A stretch of 10,232 nt of DNA from Eubacterium sp. (GCA_017445525.1 JAFSTZ010000154.1:1-10232), one strand, 5' to 3'. Numbered from the stretch's first letter, positions 1 through 7,409 are shown. The notes: generated by a model not told the origin, from the letters alone. Numbers and translations are program-made.

Positions 1-498
1 CAAAAGCCCAGACATTTTCTCACATCCGGTGGTATGGGTACCATGGGATACGGTCTCGGAGCCTGTATCGGAGCAAAGGTAGGCTGCCCCGACTCTGTGG
101 TGGTCAACTTTGCGGGAGATGGTTGTTTTCGTATGAATATGAATGAGATCGCAACCGCTACCAGATATGATATACCGATCATAGAAGTCGTATTTAACAA
201 TCATGCGCTCGGTATGGTCAGACAGTGGCAGACGCTGTTTTACAACAAGCACTATTCACAGACTATCCTTGAAGACAAGGTGGACTATTGCAAAGTAGCT
301 GAGGCTATGGGGGCAAAGGCTATCAGGGTTGATAAGAAAGAAGATCTTGATGCAGCGATCCATGAGGCTGTGGACTCGGGTGTGCCTACGGTCCTGGAGG
401 TTATCATAGATCAGGATGAGAAGGTCTGGCCGATGGTAGCACCCGGTAAGCCGATAGACAGTGTGTTTGATGAGAAAGACCTGCGCGAAAGCAATTAG
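1..498 (+). CDS. ilvB: Acetolactate synthase large subunit, C-terminal part (5' end outside window)
   Basis: The reading frame is open from base 1, so the gene begins before the window; 165 C-terminal residues are present. Acetolactate synthase condenses two pyruvates, or pyruvate and 2-oxobutyrate, in the first common step of valine, leucine and isoleucine synthesis. The fragment covers the thiamine-diphosphate-binding domain: RHFLTSGG near residues 4-11, the diphosphate/Mg motif running from GDG (39-41) to NN (66-67), then GMVRQWQ, whose Trp (about residue 76) is the conserved substrate-pocket Trp of true acetolactate synthases rather than other ThDP enzymes. The C-terminus (KVWPMVAPG, then a short tail) has normal length. 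The TAG stop lies inside the left arm of the structured element that follows. A small subunit (ilvN) is not seen downstream; it could lie elsewhere. Confidence 0.95.
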   Translation, partial: QKPRHFLTSGGMGTMGYGLGACIGAKVGCPDSVVVNFAGDGCFRMNMNEIATATRYDIPIIEVVFNNHALGMVRQWQTLFYNKHYSQTILEDKVDYCKVAEAMGAKAIRVDKKEDLDAAIHEAVDSGVPTVLEVIIDQDEKVWPMVAPGKPIDSVFDEKDLRESN

Positions 499-620
499 AC
501 GTGCACAGCGGACACCCTGATGTCATGCGTGCTTGCACGCATATGACATCATGTGAACCGCTGTATAGGGCGAATGCCCGCGAACGAGGAAAGCGAAGCT
601 TTCCGAGTTTGCGCGTCTAA
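495..620 (+). repeat. Structured intergenic element A: terminal inverted repeats enclosing three hairpins
   Basis: The ends are complementary: TTAGACGTGCA at 495-505 pairs with TGCGCGTCTAA at 610-620 (11 pairs, one G-U). Inside are three hairpins. The first pairs CAGCGG (506-511) with CCGCTG (558-563), and further in TGATGTCAT (518-526) with ATGACATCA (543-551) and GCGTGC (527-532) with GCACGC (535-540). The second is GGGC-GAAT-GCCC at 568-579. The third pairs GGAAAGC (588-594) with GCTTTCC (598-604) around a GAA loop, and continues outward through a tandem G-A mismatch into CGCGAAC (579-585) with GTTTGCG (607-613); this outer part competes with the terminal stem. The left end overlaps the ilvB stop codon. 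No T-tract follows, so it is not a classic intrinsic terminator. It could be a small non-autonomous mobile repeat (TA lies at both ends) or a structured 3' UTR. Function unknown. Confidence 0.7.
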
Positions 621-668
621 CAATAATAAAAAAAATAAAGTATCTGTAAGGATAAGGAGGAAGTAAAA

Positions 669-1748
669 ATGTCGAGAGTTTACAACTTTTCAGCCGGACC
701 GGCTTGCCTGCCGGAGGAGGTGCTTAAGGAGGCTGCAGCGGAGATGCTTGATTACAATGGATCAGGCATGTCGGTTATGGAGATGAGCCATCGTTCAAAG
801 GTGTATGATGAGATTATCAAGACTGCCGAGGCAGACTTGAGAGAACTGATGGGTATTTCCGATGAGTATGAGGTGCTTTTCCTTCAGGGTGGTGCATGGA
901 CGCAGTTTTCAGCTATCCCCATGAATCTCATGAAAAACGGTGTAGCTGATTATATCGTTACCGGTCAGTGGGCAAAGAAGGCTTGGCAGGAGGCAGGAAA
1001 GTACGGAAAGGCAAACAAGATCGCTTCATCTGAAGATGAGACGTTTTCCTACATCCCGGACTGCTCTGATCTGCCGATAGATGATGATGCAGATTACGTA
1101 TATATCTGTGAGAATAATACGATTTACGGTACAAAGTTCTGGAAACTGCCAAACACAAAAGGTAAGACTCTGGTAGCAGATGTTTCATCTTGCTTTTTGT
1201 CAGAACCGGTGGATGTGAATAAATATGGTGTGATCTACGGTGGTGTTCAGAAAAACATCGGACCTGCGGGTGTGACTATCGTTATTATTCGTAAGGATCT
1301 GATACGTGATGATCTTGATGAGAAGGTTCCTACCATGCTCAAGTACAAGACTCATGCCGATGCTCAGTCACTGTTTAACACACCGCCGTGTTACGGTATC
1401 TATATCTGCGGCAAGGTGTTCAAGTGGTTAAAGGCAAACGGCGGACTTGCTGCCATGAAGCAGAGAAATGAAGAGAAGGCTAAGATCCTTTATGATTTCC
1501 TCGATTCCTCAAGTCTTTTCAAGGGAACCGTCCGCAAGGAGGATCGTTCACTTATGAATGTTCCTTTCATAACAGGAGATGAAGAGCTTGATGCGAAGTT
1601 TGTTGCCGAGTCAAAGGCAGCAGGACTTGAGAATCTCAAGGGACATCGTTCTGTGGGTGGTATGCGGGCTTCAATTTACAACGCTATGCCGAAAGCCGGT
1701 GTTGAAAAGCTGGTTGAATTTATGAGAGATTTTGAAAAGAAAGCATGA
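669..1748 (+). CDS. serC: Phosphoserine aminotransferase
   Basis: This is a pyridoxal-phosphate aminotransferase of 359 residues, the usual family length. It converts 3-phosphohydroxypyruvate and glutamate to phosphoserine and 2-oxoglutarate, the second step of serine synthesis; the SerA product downstream makes its substrate. The N-terminal VYNFSAGPA signature is at residues 4-12. The PLP-binding lysine is K195 in YGGVQKNIGPAG. GHRSVGGMRAS at 325-335 is the C-terminal substrate-binding motif. The cofactor-phosphate loop reads GGAWTQF (74-80), with Trp where Ser or Arg is more usual. The start is set by AAGGAGG at 654-660, eight bases before the ATG. The protein is cytoplasmic and acts as a dimer in the family. 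serA follows 193 bases later, separated by a long hairpin, so the two may be separate transcripts. Confidence 0.97.
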   Translation: MSRVYNFSAGPACLPEEVLKEAAAEMLDYNGSGMSVMEMSHRSKVYDEIIKTAEADLRELMGISDEYEVLFLQGGAWTQFSAIPMNLMKNGVADYIVTGQWAKKAWQEAGKYGKANKIASSEDETFSYIPDCSDLPIDDDADYVYICENNTIYGTKFWKLPNTKGKTLVADVSSCFLSEPVDVNKYGVIYGGVQKNIGPAGVTIVIIRKDLIRDDLDEKVPTMLKYKTHADAQSLFNTPPCYGIYICGKVFKWLKANGGLAAMKQRNEEKAKILYDFLDSSSLFKGTVRKEDRSLMNVPFITGDEELDAKFVAESKAAGLENLKGHRSVGGMRASIYNAMPKAGVEKLVEFMRDFEKKA

Positions 1749-1760
1749 TGAGTGTTCAGC

Positions 1761-1838
1761 CGGGAGCGCTGATGTTTGACATATGTTTTGGAACGCACGT
1801 ATGAAGTGCGTTCAAAACATATGCGACCGCCGCTCCCG
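1761..1838 (+). repeat. Long 3' UTR hairpin, element B (same family as the copy at 8690-8765)
   Basis: This long hairpin begins 12 bases after the serC stop. The outer stem is CGGGAGCG (1761-1768) with CGCTCCCG (1831-1838). An asymmetric internal loop (CTGAT opposite GC) leads to a weaker short stem (1774-1778 with 1824-1828, one mismatch). The long stem pairs 1780-1790 with 1813-1823 and, past a bulged G1791, 1792-1798 with 1806-1812, closed by a GTATGAA loop. No run of T follows, so a standard Rho-independent terminator is unlikely, although it could block 3' exonucleases or mark the end of the serC transcript. Its sequence and layout match the hairpin at 8690-8765, in the same orientation and at the same distance from the stop codon. 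Confidence 0.85.
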
Positions 1839-1848
1839 TGTGAGTGAG

Positions 1849-1904
1849 CATAAGAGGTTTTTGGAAATCCTCATGATCTGAGTGCTTTTCGAAGGCTTCT
1901 TATG
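1849..1904 (+). promoter_or_regulatory. Possible branched RNA fold in the serA leader
   Basis: CATAAGA at 1849-1855 is the exact complement of TCTTATG at 1898-1904. Between them, or competing with the inner end of this stem, GAGG (1854-1857) can pair with CCTC (1869-1872), and a small CTT-TTCG-AAG hairpin lies near 1885-1894. This could be an upstream fold controlling serA. It matches no riboswitch I recognise, and the tRNA-binding TGGNACC element of T-boxes is absent. The pairings are short and may be chance. A TATAAA at 1907-1912 could be a -10 box, but no convincing -35 is seen. Confidence 0.3.
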
Positions 1905-1941
1905 GATATAAATTGAAAACAATAGAAAGTGAGATAAGATA

Positions 1942-3108
1942 ATGAGTGTGAAAGTGAAGTGCCTGAATCCGATAGCTGAGTGCGGATTGGAGATGTTACC
2001 TGATAACTATGAGATCACCGATGAGATAAACGATGCACAGGCTGTGCTTGTAAGATCTGCTGTTATGCACGATATGGAGCTCCCGGAGGGGTTGCTTGCA
2101 GTGGCACGTGCCGGTGCGGGTGTGAACAATATCCCTCTGGAGAAGTGTGCTGAGAAGGGTATCGTTGTTTTCAATACCCCCGGGGCAAATGCAAACGGAG
2201 TTAAGGAGCTGACCATAGCTGCACTTCTTTTGTCGGCGAGAGATATTGCAGGCGGTATCAGATGGTGCAAGGACAACGCTTCTGATCCTGATATCGCAAA
2301 GAACGCCGAGAAGGCCAAGAAAGAGTTTGCGGGAACCGAGATCAAGGGGAAGAAGCTTGGTATCATCGGACTCGGAGCTATCGGAGTTATTGTGGCAAAT
2401 GCCGCAAACCGTCTCGGTATGGATGTGTATGGCTGCGATCCCTATATTTCTATAGAAAATGCGGTTAATATGACCAGAGACGTAACCATGGTTAAGACCA
2501 ATGAGGAACTTTATGAAACCTGTGATTATATCACAATCCATGTTCCGTTGCTTGACTCTACCAAGGGCATGCTGAATAAAGAAGCGTTTGACAAAATGAA
2601 AGACGGAGTTGTTATCCTGAATCTGTCACGTGATACTCTTGTAAATGAAGATGATATGAAGGCTGCTTTGGAGAGTGGCAAGGTTGGACATTATTTTGTA
2701 GACTTCCCGAATCCGAATACGGTTAATATGCCAAATACCACTGTTACACCGCATCTCGGAGCATCTACTCAGGAGTCCGAGGATAACTGTGCCAAGATGG
2801 CTGCCAGAGAGATCAGGGATTTTATAGACAATGGTAATATAAAGAATTCGGTTAACTATCCGAATACAGATGCAGGTATCTGTCAGACTGAAGGAAGGAT
2901 AACTATTCTTCATAAGAATCTTCCGAAGATGCTGACTCAGTTTACCAATGTTTTTGCTAAGGACAATGTCAATATCGAAAATATGTGGAATAAGTCCAAG
3001 GGTGAGTTTGCATACTCTGTTCTTGATATCTGCTCTCCGACATCGGATCAGATACTGAAAGATCTTGAGGCTATTCCCGAGGTTATCAGGGTAAGGGCGA
3101 TCAAGTAA
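1942..3108 (+). CDS. serA: D-3-phosphoglycerate dehydrogenase with C-terminal ACT domain
   Basis: This 388-residue enzyme oxidises 3-phosphoglycerate to 3-phosphohydroxypyruvate with NAD, the committed step of serine synthesis. It starts with the substrate-binding half, including the RAGAGVNNI segment at 57-65. The Rossmann NAD-binding loop GLGAIG is at 143-148 and D166 lies in the following GCDP. The expected catalytic Arg is R230 (NLSRDTLVNE) and the catalytic His is H271 (TPHLGAST). The Glu that usually completes the relay is not where expected: the stretch reads VDFPNPNT (253-260). A C-terminal ACT domain occupies about 318-388 and is probably the serine-sensing regulatory module. It lacks the additional intervening domain of long SerA proteins. 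The ribosome site is weak (AAGTGAG about seven bases before ATG). serC lies upstream and folC 112 bases downstream. Confidence 0.96.
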   Translation: MSVKVKCLNPIAECGLEMLPDNYEITDEINDAQAVLVRSAVMHDMELPEGLLAVARAGAGVNNIPLEKCAEKGIVVFNTPGANANGVKELTIAALLLSARDIAGGIRWCKDNASDPDIAKNAEKAKKEFAGTEIKGKKLGIIGLGAIGVIVANAANRLGMDVYGCDPYISIENAVNMTRDVTMVKTNEELYETCDYITIHVPLLDSTKGMLNKEAFDKMKDGVVILNLSRDTLVNEDDMKAALESGKVGHYFVDFPNPNTVNMPNTTVTPHLGASTQESEDNCAKMAAREIRDFIDNGNIKNSVNYPNTDAGICQTEGRITILHKNLPKMLTQFTNVFAKDNVNIENMWNKSKGEFAYSVLDICSPTSDQILKDLEAIPEVIRVRAIK

Positions 3109-3220
3109 AGCAGCATATGTGTTTATCCTACGTTTCGATATGGATAGGTATGGCGCTTCAAATCAATGTTTTAACTATGCAGCAAGCTGTGAATAAAAAT
3201 GTATATAACAGGGCGACATT

Positions 3221-4735
3221 ATGAATTTACATGAGATTAAGGCATATCTGGAGAAAGCGTCGGCATCGGGCATCCGTCCGGGGCTTGATAGGATGCGTGA
3301 ACTTATGGGGAGACTGGGTGATCCACAGGATCAGTACCCGGTCATACATGTTGCCGGAACGAACGGTAAAGGGTCGACGTCTGCCTATATGGTGTCGATC
3401 CTTTTGTGTGCCGGATTGAAGGTTGGATGGTATTCTTCACCTGCAGTTGTTGATGACAAAGAGATCATAAGGATCATGGATGGAAGTACGTATGATTTTT
3501 CTGCCGGAGATCCGGATGTTTTTGATAAAGCTATGGACGAGGGATATCTGCAGGATGAGACATATGAACAGATCATGACGGATATCATAGAAACCGTGGA
3601 GATGATGAGCTCCAAAAACAGTGAAAAACCGACTGTTTACGAGCTTGAGACGGCCGGAGCATTTGCTGCGTTTGAGCAGGAGAAAGTCGATGTTGCGGTA
3701 GTAGAGGTCGGCATGGGTGGAAAAAATGATGCAACCAATGTCATCCGGAACAGTCTTTTGTCTGTCATAACTCCCATAGGCCTTGATCATATGCAGTATC
3801 TTGGCAGCTCAGTGAGCCTGATAGCCGGAGAAAAGGCCGGGATCATACCTGAGCGTGGCAGAGTTGTTACATATCAGCCGGGTGTCAGGATGGGTGTTCC
3901 GATGGGGGCAGGAGAGGCTGTAGACGGTGATATTTCTCCAATAAAGCAGCGCGAGATAGCCAGGACCAAAAAGCGTCAGGAACGTATGAGAGGTATGATC
4001 GTAGGGCGTATCAGAGTTGAGGCTGAAGATAAAAATGCCGACTTTACCGAGGTACATGGTGAGAGTGTTGTCATAGATAAATATGATCTTTCGGGTATTG
4101 ATTTTAAGATAGACGGAGCGCCTTTTCGTACCCGCATGATTGGAGAATATCAGGTTTACAACGCCATGCTTGCCGTAAAGTCCATAGAGAAACTTGAACA
4201 GCTGATCCGGGATGGTGAGGATGGTTTGGCGGGTGTGTCTGACACTTGGGATGCTTCCGGTTTGTCAGACAAGATACTGAACGCCGTAGATGGATATAAG
4301 GAAACCGGTATTTCTATAGCAAAGATACCGGCGAGGTTTGACGTCATAAGTGAAGATCCGATAGTTATCTACGACGGCGCACACAATCCTGACGGAGTTT
4401 TTGTTTTGGCTGAGAGTATCGGCAGGGTGCTAAAGGATAAAAAGATATACGGCGTGATGGGTGTGTTCAGAGATAAGGCTGCTGAGGATATGGCAAAGAC
4501 GGTTGTGCCGTTTATGTCGAAGATAACTACAGTGAGAGCGCCCGGTGAGAGAGGTATGGAGGCGGAGCCTCTGGCTGCGATCATCTCAGGTGCAGTGCCG
4601 GATGTGCCCGTTGTTTCGGGCGGATCTGATATAGAGGCTGTTGTCAGGGAAGTGACTGATGAAGCCAAAAAGGAAGATGCTGTAGTGCTTATATTCGGTA
4701 GCTTGTCTATGGCGAAAACAGTTTATCATATGTGA
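3221..4735 (+). CDS. folC: Bifunctional dihydrofolate synthase / folylpolyglutamate synthase
   Basis: This Mur-ligase-type ATP-dependent enzyme adds glutamate to dihydropteroate and then extends the polyglutamate tail of folates. The ATP-binding loop HVAGTNGKGST is at residues 43-53. EVGMGGKNDATNVI at 162-175 is the Mg-binding and linker motif, with KN replacing the common RL or EL. GLDHMQYLG (187-195) and GEKAGIIP (203-210, with the likely carbamylated lysine K206) follow. The C-terminal domain begins near IPARFDVI (369-376) and carries DGAHNPDG (385-392). At 504 residues it is longer than the usual roughly 430. The extra length seems to lie in a basic stretch around 222-262, rich in Lys and Arg, and in an acidic stretch around 330-365. 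The Shine-Dalgarno site is modest (AGGG about eight bases before ATG). It begins the folate block that continues with folE and folBK. Confidence 0.94.
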   Translation: MNLHEIKAYLEKASASGIRPGLDRMRELMGRLGDPQDQYPVIHVAGTNGKGSTSAYMVSILLCAGLKVGWYSSPAVVDDKEIIRIMDGSTYDFSAGDPDVFDKAMDEGYLQDETYEQIMTDIIETVEMMSSKNSEKPTVYELETAGAFAAFEQEKVDVAVVEVGMGGKNDATNVIRNSLLSVITPIGLDHMQYLGSSVSLIAGEKAGIIPERGRVVTYQPGVRMGVPMGAGEAVDGDISPIKQREIARTKKRQERMRGMIVGRIRVEAEDKNADFTEVHGESVVIDKYDLSGIDFKIDGAPFRTRMIGEYQVYNAMLAVKSIEKLEQLIRDGEDGLAGVSDTWDASGLSDKILNAVDGYKETGISIAKIPARFDVISEDPIVIYDGAHNPDGVFVLAESIGRVLKDKKIYGVMGVFRDKAAEDMAKTVVPFMSKITTVRAPGERGMEAEPLAAIISGAVPDVPVVSGGSDIEAVVREVTDEAKKEDAVVLIFGSLSMAKTVYHM

Positions 4736-4798
4736 AGCTGAAGAGCGTTTATGCTAAGCTGTGTATAAGTAATATACGATAAGAAAAGAGGAAAAAAG

Positions 4799-5833
4799 AT
4801 GGAAATGCAGATGGAATATCTCAGGCAGATGCCCACGCCGCAGGAGATAAAAGATATGTATCCGCTGAGTCAAACTGTTGCTGATATCAAGGAGCAGAGA
4901 GACGAAGAGATAAGAAAGATATTTGAGGGGAAAGACGACAGATTTTTGCTTATCATAGGACCGTGCTCCGCAGACAATGAGGAAGCGGTTGTTGATTATA
5001 TGAACAGGCTTGTAAAAGTCCAGGAGAAGGTAAAGGACAAGCTTTATATCATCCCGAGGGTTTATACAAATAAACCGCGTACCGTGGGACTCGGATACAA
5101 GGGGATGTTGCATCAGCCGGATCCGGAGGCTGAGGAGGATCTTCTGGCCGGACTCATCGCCATACGTCAGATGCATATACACGTGGTAGAACAGACCGGG
5201 TTTACATGTGCCGAGGAGATGCTTTATCCTGAGAATCACAGGTATCTGTCTGATCTTTTATCTTATGTAGCCATAGGTGCGAGATCGGTTGAGGATCAGG
5301 GTCACAGGTTGGTTGCGTCCGGACTTGGGATCCCGGTTGGCATGAAGAATCCGACCGGTGGTGATATATCGGTTATGATGAACTCCATAGTTGCCGCACA
5401 GAATCCGCAGAGATTTGTTTACAGAGGATGGGAAGTGCAGACTACCGGGAATCCATATACGCATTCGATACTTCGGGGATATGTGGATAAGTTCGGGAGA
5501 AATATCCCAAATTATCATTTTGAGGATCTGATACATTTATATGAGAATTATGAGGAAAGAAAGATCGATAATCCTGCTGTTATAGTTGATACAAATCACT
5601 CCAATTCGGACAAGGATTATATGCAGCAGATAAGGATAGCAAAGGATGTTATCTATTCGAGAAATCACTCTGACGAGATCAGAAAGATAGTCAAAGGTTT
5701 GATGATAGAGAGCTATATAGAAGACGGTGCACAGAAGATCGGTGAGGGTATCTATGGTAAATCCATCACGGATCCATGTCTTGGATGGCAGAAAACAGAG
5801 AAGCTTGTATATGAATTGGCTGAGATAGTTTAG
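4799..5833 (+). CDS. aroF: 3-deoxy-7-phosphoheptulonate (DAHP) synthase, class I AroF/G/H type
   Basis: This 344-residue enzyme joins phosphoenolpyruvate and erythrose 4-phosphate to form DAHP, the entry to the shikimate pathway. The class I motifs are in order: IGPCS (53-57, C56 the metal ligand), R87 and NKPRT (91-95) for phosphate binding, GARSVEDQGHR (160-170), GMKNPTGG (181-188), H267 in DTNHSNS (264-270), and E303 in MIESY (302-306). The N-terminal extension of about 45 residues before the barrel is the region that in this class carries feedback control, but the effector (Phe, Tyr or Trp) cannot be told by eye. The first ATG is chosen because AAAGAGGA lies seven bases upstream; in-frame ATGs follow at codons 3 and 5. 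It lies only 63 bases after folC. Through chorismate it feeds both p-aminobenzoate for the neighbouring folate genes and the PheA reaction encoded nearby. Confidence 0.96.
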   Translation: MEMQMEYLRQMPTPQEIKDMYPLSQTVADIKEQRDEEIRKIFEGKDDRFLLIIGPCSADNEEAVVDYMNRLVKVQEKVKDKLYIIPRVYTNKPRTVGLGYKGMLHQPDPEAEEDLLAGLIAIRQMHIHVVEQTGFTCAEEMLYPENHRYLSDLLSYVAIGARSVEDQGHRLVASGLGIPVGMKNPTGGDISVMMNSIVAAQNPQRFVYRGWEVQTTGNPYTHSILRGYVDKFGRNIPNYHFEDLIHLYENYEERKIDNPAVIVDTNHSNSDKDYMQQIRIAKDVIYSRNHSDEIRKIVKGLMIESYIEDGAQKIGEGIYGKSITDPCLGWQKTEKLVYELAEIV

Positions 5834-5939
5834 ATATAGTTGCTGTTATTTATAATCCGACTGTCTCAAGGAAGCGCTTTGATCAGTGTTTTCCGAGATG
5901 TATTGATACGTTGGTTTCTTCATGGAAGGGTTTCGTTTT

Positions 5940-6494
5940 ATGGATAAAAATAAGATTGAAGATGGAGTCAGACTGATCCTTGAAGGTATCGGTGAGGATA
6001 CCACGAGAGAGGGACTCAAGGATACTCCATGTCGTATATCTGCGATGTGTGAGGAAATCTTTGGTGGATACGGTCAGGATCCTGCAGTACCTTTGAGCAG
6101 GACTTTCAGCTCCGAGACCGGTGATATCGTTATAGAAAAAGATATCAGTTTCTATTCGGTATGCGAGCATCATCTTTTGCCGTTTTTCGGAACTGTTTCT
6201 ATCGGATATGTTCCTGATGGAAAAGTAGTTGGATTGAGTAAGCTTGCAAGAACGGTGGAGATATATTCCAGACGAGCTCAGATACAGGAGCAGATGACTA
6301 CACAGATAGCAGAAGCTCTTCAGGATGAGCTGAAACCAAAGGGCGTTATAGTAGTTGCGCGCGCCGAGCATCTTTGTATGTCGATGAGAGGTGTAAAAAA
6401 GCCCGGTACTCAGACTATGACATATAAGACGACAGGATGCTTTTCTGATGATGAAGAGTTGAGAAAACTGTTTTTCTCGATGATACGTTCATGA
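5940..6494 (+). CDS. folE: GTP cyclohydrolase I
   Basis: FolE converts GTP to 7,8-dihydroneopterin triphosphate and formate, the first step of the folate pterin branch. With the start at 5940 the protein has 184 residues, a typical length. The zinc ligands are C75 and H78 in VCEHHLLPFFG and C146 in EHLCMSMRG; the 3- and 71-residue spacings match the known family spacing. The QEQMTTQIAEAL helix (116-127) and GLSKLAR (98-104) are also typical. An in-frame ATG at 5922 would add six residues, but it has no ribosome site, while GGAAGGG at 5924-5930 sits nine bases before the ATG at 5940, and the family consensus begins there. It therefore acts as the Shine-Dalgarno site of the shorter form. It lies 106 bases after aroF with no terminator seen between. 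Confidence 0.95.
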   Translation: MDKNKIEDGVRLILEGIGEDTTREGLKDTPCRISAMCEEIFGGYGQDPAVPLSRTFSSETGDIVIEKDISFYSVCEHHLLPFFGTVSIGYVPDGKVVGLSKLARTVEIYSRRAQIQEQMTTQIAEALQDELKPKGVIVVARAEHLCMSMRGVKKPGTQTMTYKTTGCFSDDEELRKLFFSMIRS

Positions 6495-6535
6495 CGCAGT
6501 GTAAGAAGAGTTGTTGAGTAGTTGATATCATTTAC

Positions 6536-6573
6536 GGACATCTCTATAAATGGCATGGTATCCAGAGATGTTT
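6536..6573 (+). promoter_or_regulatory. Hairpin in the folE-folBK gap
   Basis: ACATCTCT at 6538-6545 is the exact complement of AGAGATGT at 6564-6571, extendable by two G-U pairs. The loop is 18 bases, with a possible inner TGG-CCA pairing. It ends about 20 bases before the folBK start. The following TTTGATC is too poor in T for a good intrinsic terminator. It may tune folBK expression or be a partial attenuator; it could also be chance. Confidence 0.35.
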
Positions 6574-6593
6574 GATCAGGAAAGGGCGATGTG

Positions 6594-7409
6594 ATGGATG
6601 AAATACGTATTCAGAATCTGGAAGTATATGGCCATCACGGCGTTCTCAGAGAAGAGAATATACTTGGACAGAAGTTTCTCGTTTCCATGTCACTCGGACT
6701 GTCGTTAAGGAAGGCAGGATTGAGTGATGATATCGAGGACTCCATCGACTATGCAAAGGTATCTCACCTTGTCAAAGAGGAGATGGAGAAGACTACATAT
6801 AAGCTTATCGAGGCGCTTGCCGAGCATCTGTGTGAGTCGATACTTATCTCTTTTCCTGTGGTCGAGAGGATATCGCTGGAGTTAAAAAAACCATGGGCTC
6901 CGATACTTCTTCCGCTTGATACCGTGAGTGTCAGTATGGAGAGATCAAGGCATGAAGTTTATATATCCGTGGGATCCAATATAGGTGATAGAAATACCAA
7001 TATTAATAATGCGATAAAACTACTGGAAGAAGATAAAAAAATAAGTGTGCTAAAGGTTTCGGATCTTATTGAAACAAAGCCCTATGGTGTGGAGGATCAA
7101 CCGGATTTTTTAAACGGTATTATTTATATAAAAACACTGTATGACCCCGAAGAACTTTTGGATGTTTTGCATGCTGCTGAAAGAGATGGTGGCAGGGAAA
7201 GAAAGGAACACTGGGGACCGAGGACTATAGATCTGGATATCATTTATTATGATGATATAGTATATGAGAGTGAGACGTTGATTATTCCTCATATAGATAT
7301 GTTAAATCGTCGTTTTGTACTGGAGCCGTTGTCAAAGCTTGCTCCGTATAAAAAGCATCCTGTAACCGGGATCACGACGATTCAGGCTTTGGAAGGAGTG
7401 GGTGGATGA
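6594..7409 (+). CDS. folK: Fused dihydroneopterin aldolase / HPPK (FolB-FolK)
   Basis: Two consecutive folate enzymes lie in one 271-residue chain. Residues 1-118 are FolB, which cleaves dihydroneopterin to 6-hydroxymethyl-dihydropterin: VYGHHGV (11-17), ENILGQKF (21-28), DSIDYAKV (49-56), LIEALAE (71-77) and the catalytic-lysine region LELKKPWAP (95-103). Residues 121-271 are FolK, which pyrophosphorylates that product with ATP: YISVGSNIGDR (123-133), KPYGVEDQPDFLNG (162-175), WGPRTIDLDII (207-217, with the Mg ligands D213 and D215 and R210) and the IPH loop with NRRFVLEPL (231-246). A GTG at 6591 is in frame just before, but the ATG at 6594 has AAGGG at better spacing (seven bases), so I prefer it. 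The last codons overlap the next gene by ATGA. FolP, which uses the FolK product, is not in this window. Confidence 0.95.
   Translation: MDEIRIQNLEVYGHHGVLREENILGQKFLVSMSLGLSLRKAGLSDDIEDSIDYAKVSHLVKEEMEKTTYKLIEALAEHLCESILISFPVVERISLELKKPWAPILLPLDTVSVSMERSRHEVYISVGSNIGDRNTNINNAIKLLEEDKKISVLKVSDLIETKPYGVEDQPDFLNGIIYIKTLYDPEELLDVLHAAERDGGRERKEHWGPRTIDLDIIYYDDIVYESETLIIPHIDMLNRRFVLEPLSKLAPYKKHPVTGITTIQALEGVGG

Noticed and set aside
499..668. T-box or amino acid riboswitch in the gaps before serC or serA
   Set aside because: No TGGNACC antiterminator element and no specifier-loop layout could be found in 499-668 or 1749-1941.
1767..1830. Hammerhead-ribozyme-like CTGATG and CGA(A/C)C pieces in elements B and C
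   Set aside because: The invariant A after CTGATG is a T, there is no third stem, and no cleavage triplet sits in the required place; the pieces pair with each other instead.
1761..1865. Rho-independent terminator after serC
   Set aside because: The stem is strong but no T-tract follows it directly; the TTTTT at 1858-1862 is about 20 bases away and preceded by unpaired sequence.
1996..2541. Long antisense open frame opposite serA
   Set aside because: It has no ribosome site or recognisable domain and lies fully opposite a well-conserved gene; its openness follows from the codon use of serA.
4754..5239. 161-codon antisense open frame opposite the start of aroF
   Set aside because: Same reason: a shadow of a conserved gene, with no motif or translation signal of its own.
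5834..5939. Tetrahydrofolate riboswitch before folE
   Set aside because: The 106-base gap shows no convincing stem set and none of the conserved folate riboswitch sequence that I could recognise.
5922..5939. Upstream ATG as the folE start
   Set aside because: It has no ribosome site, and the bases it would encode form a good Shine-Dalgarno site for the ATG at 5940, where the family consensus begins.
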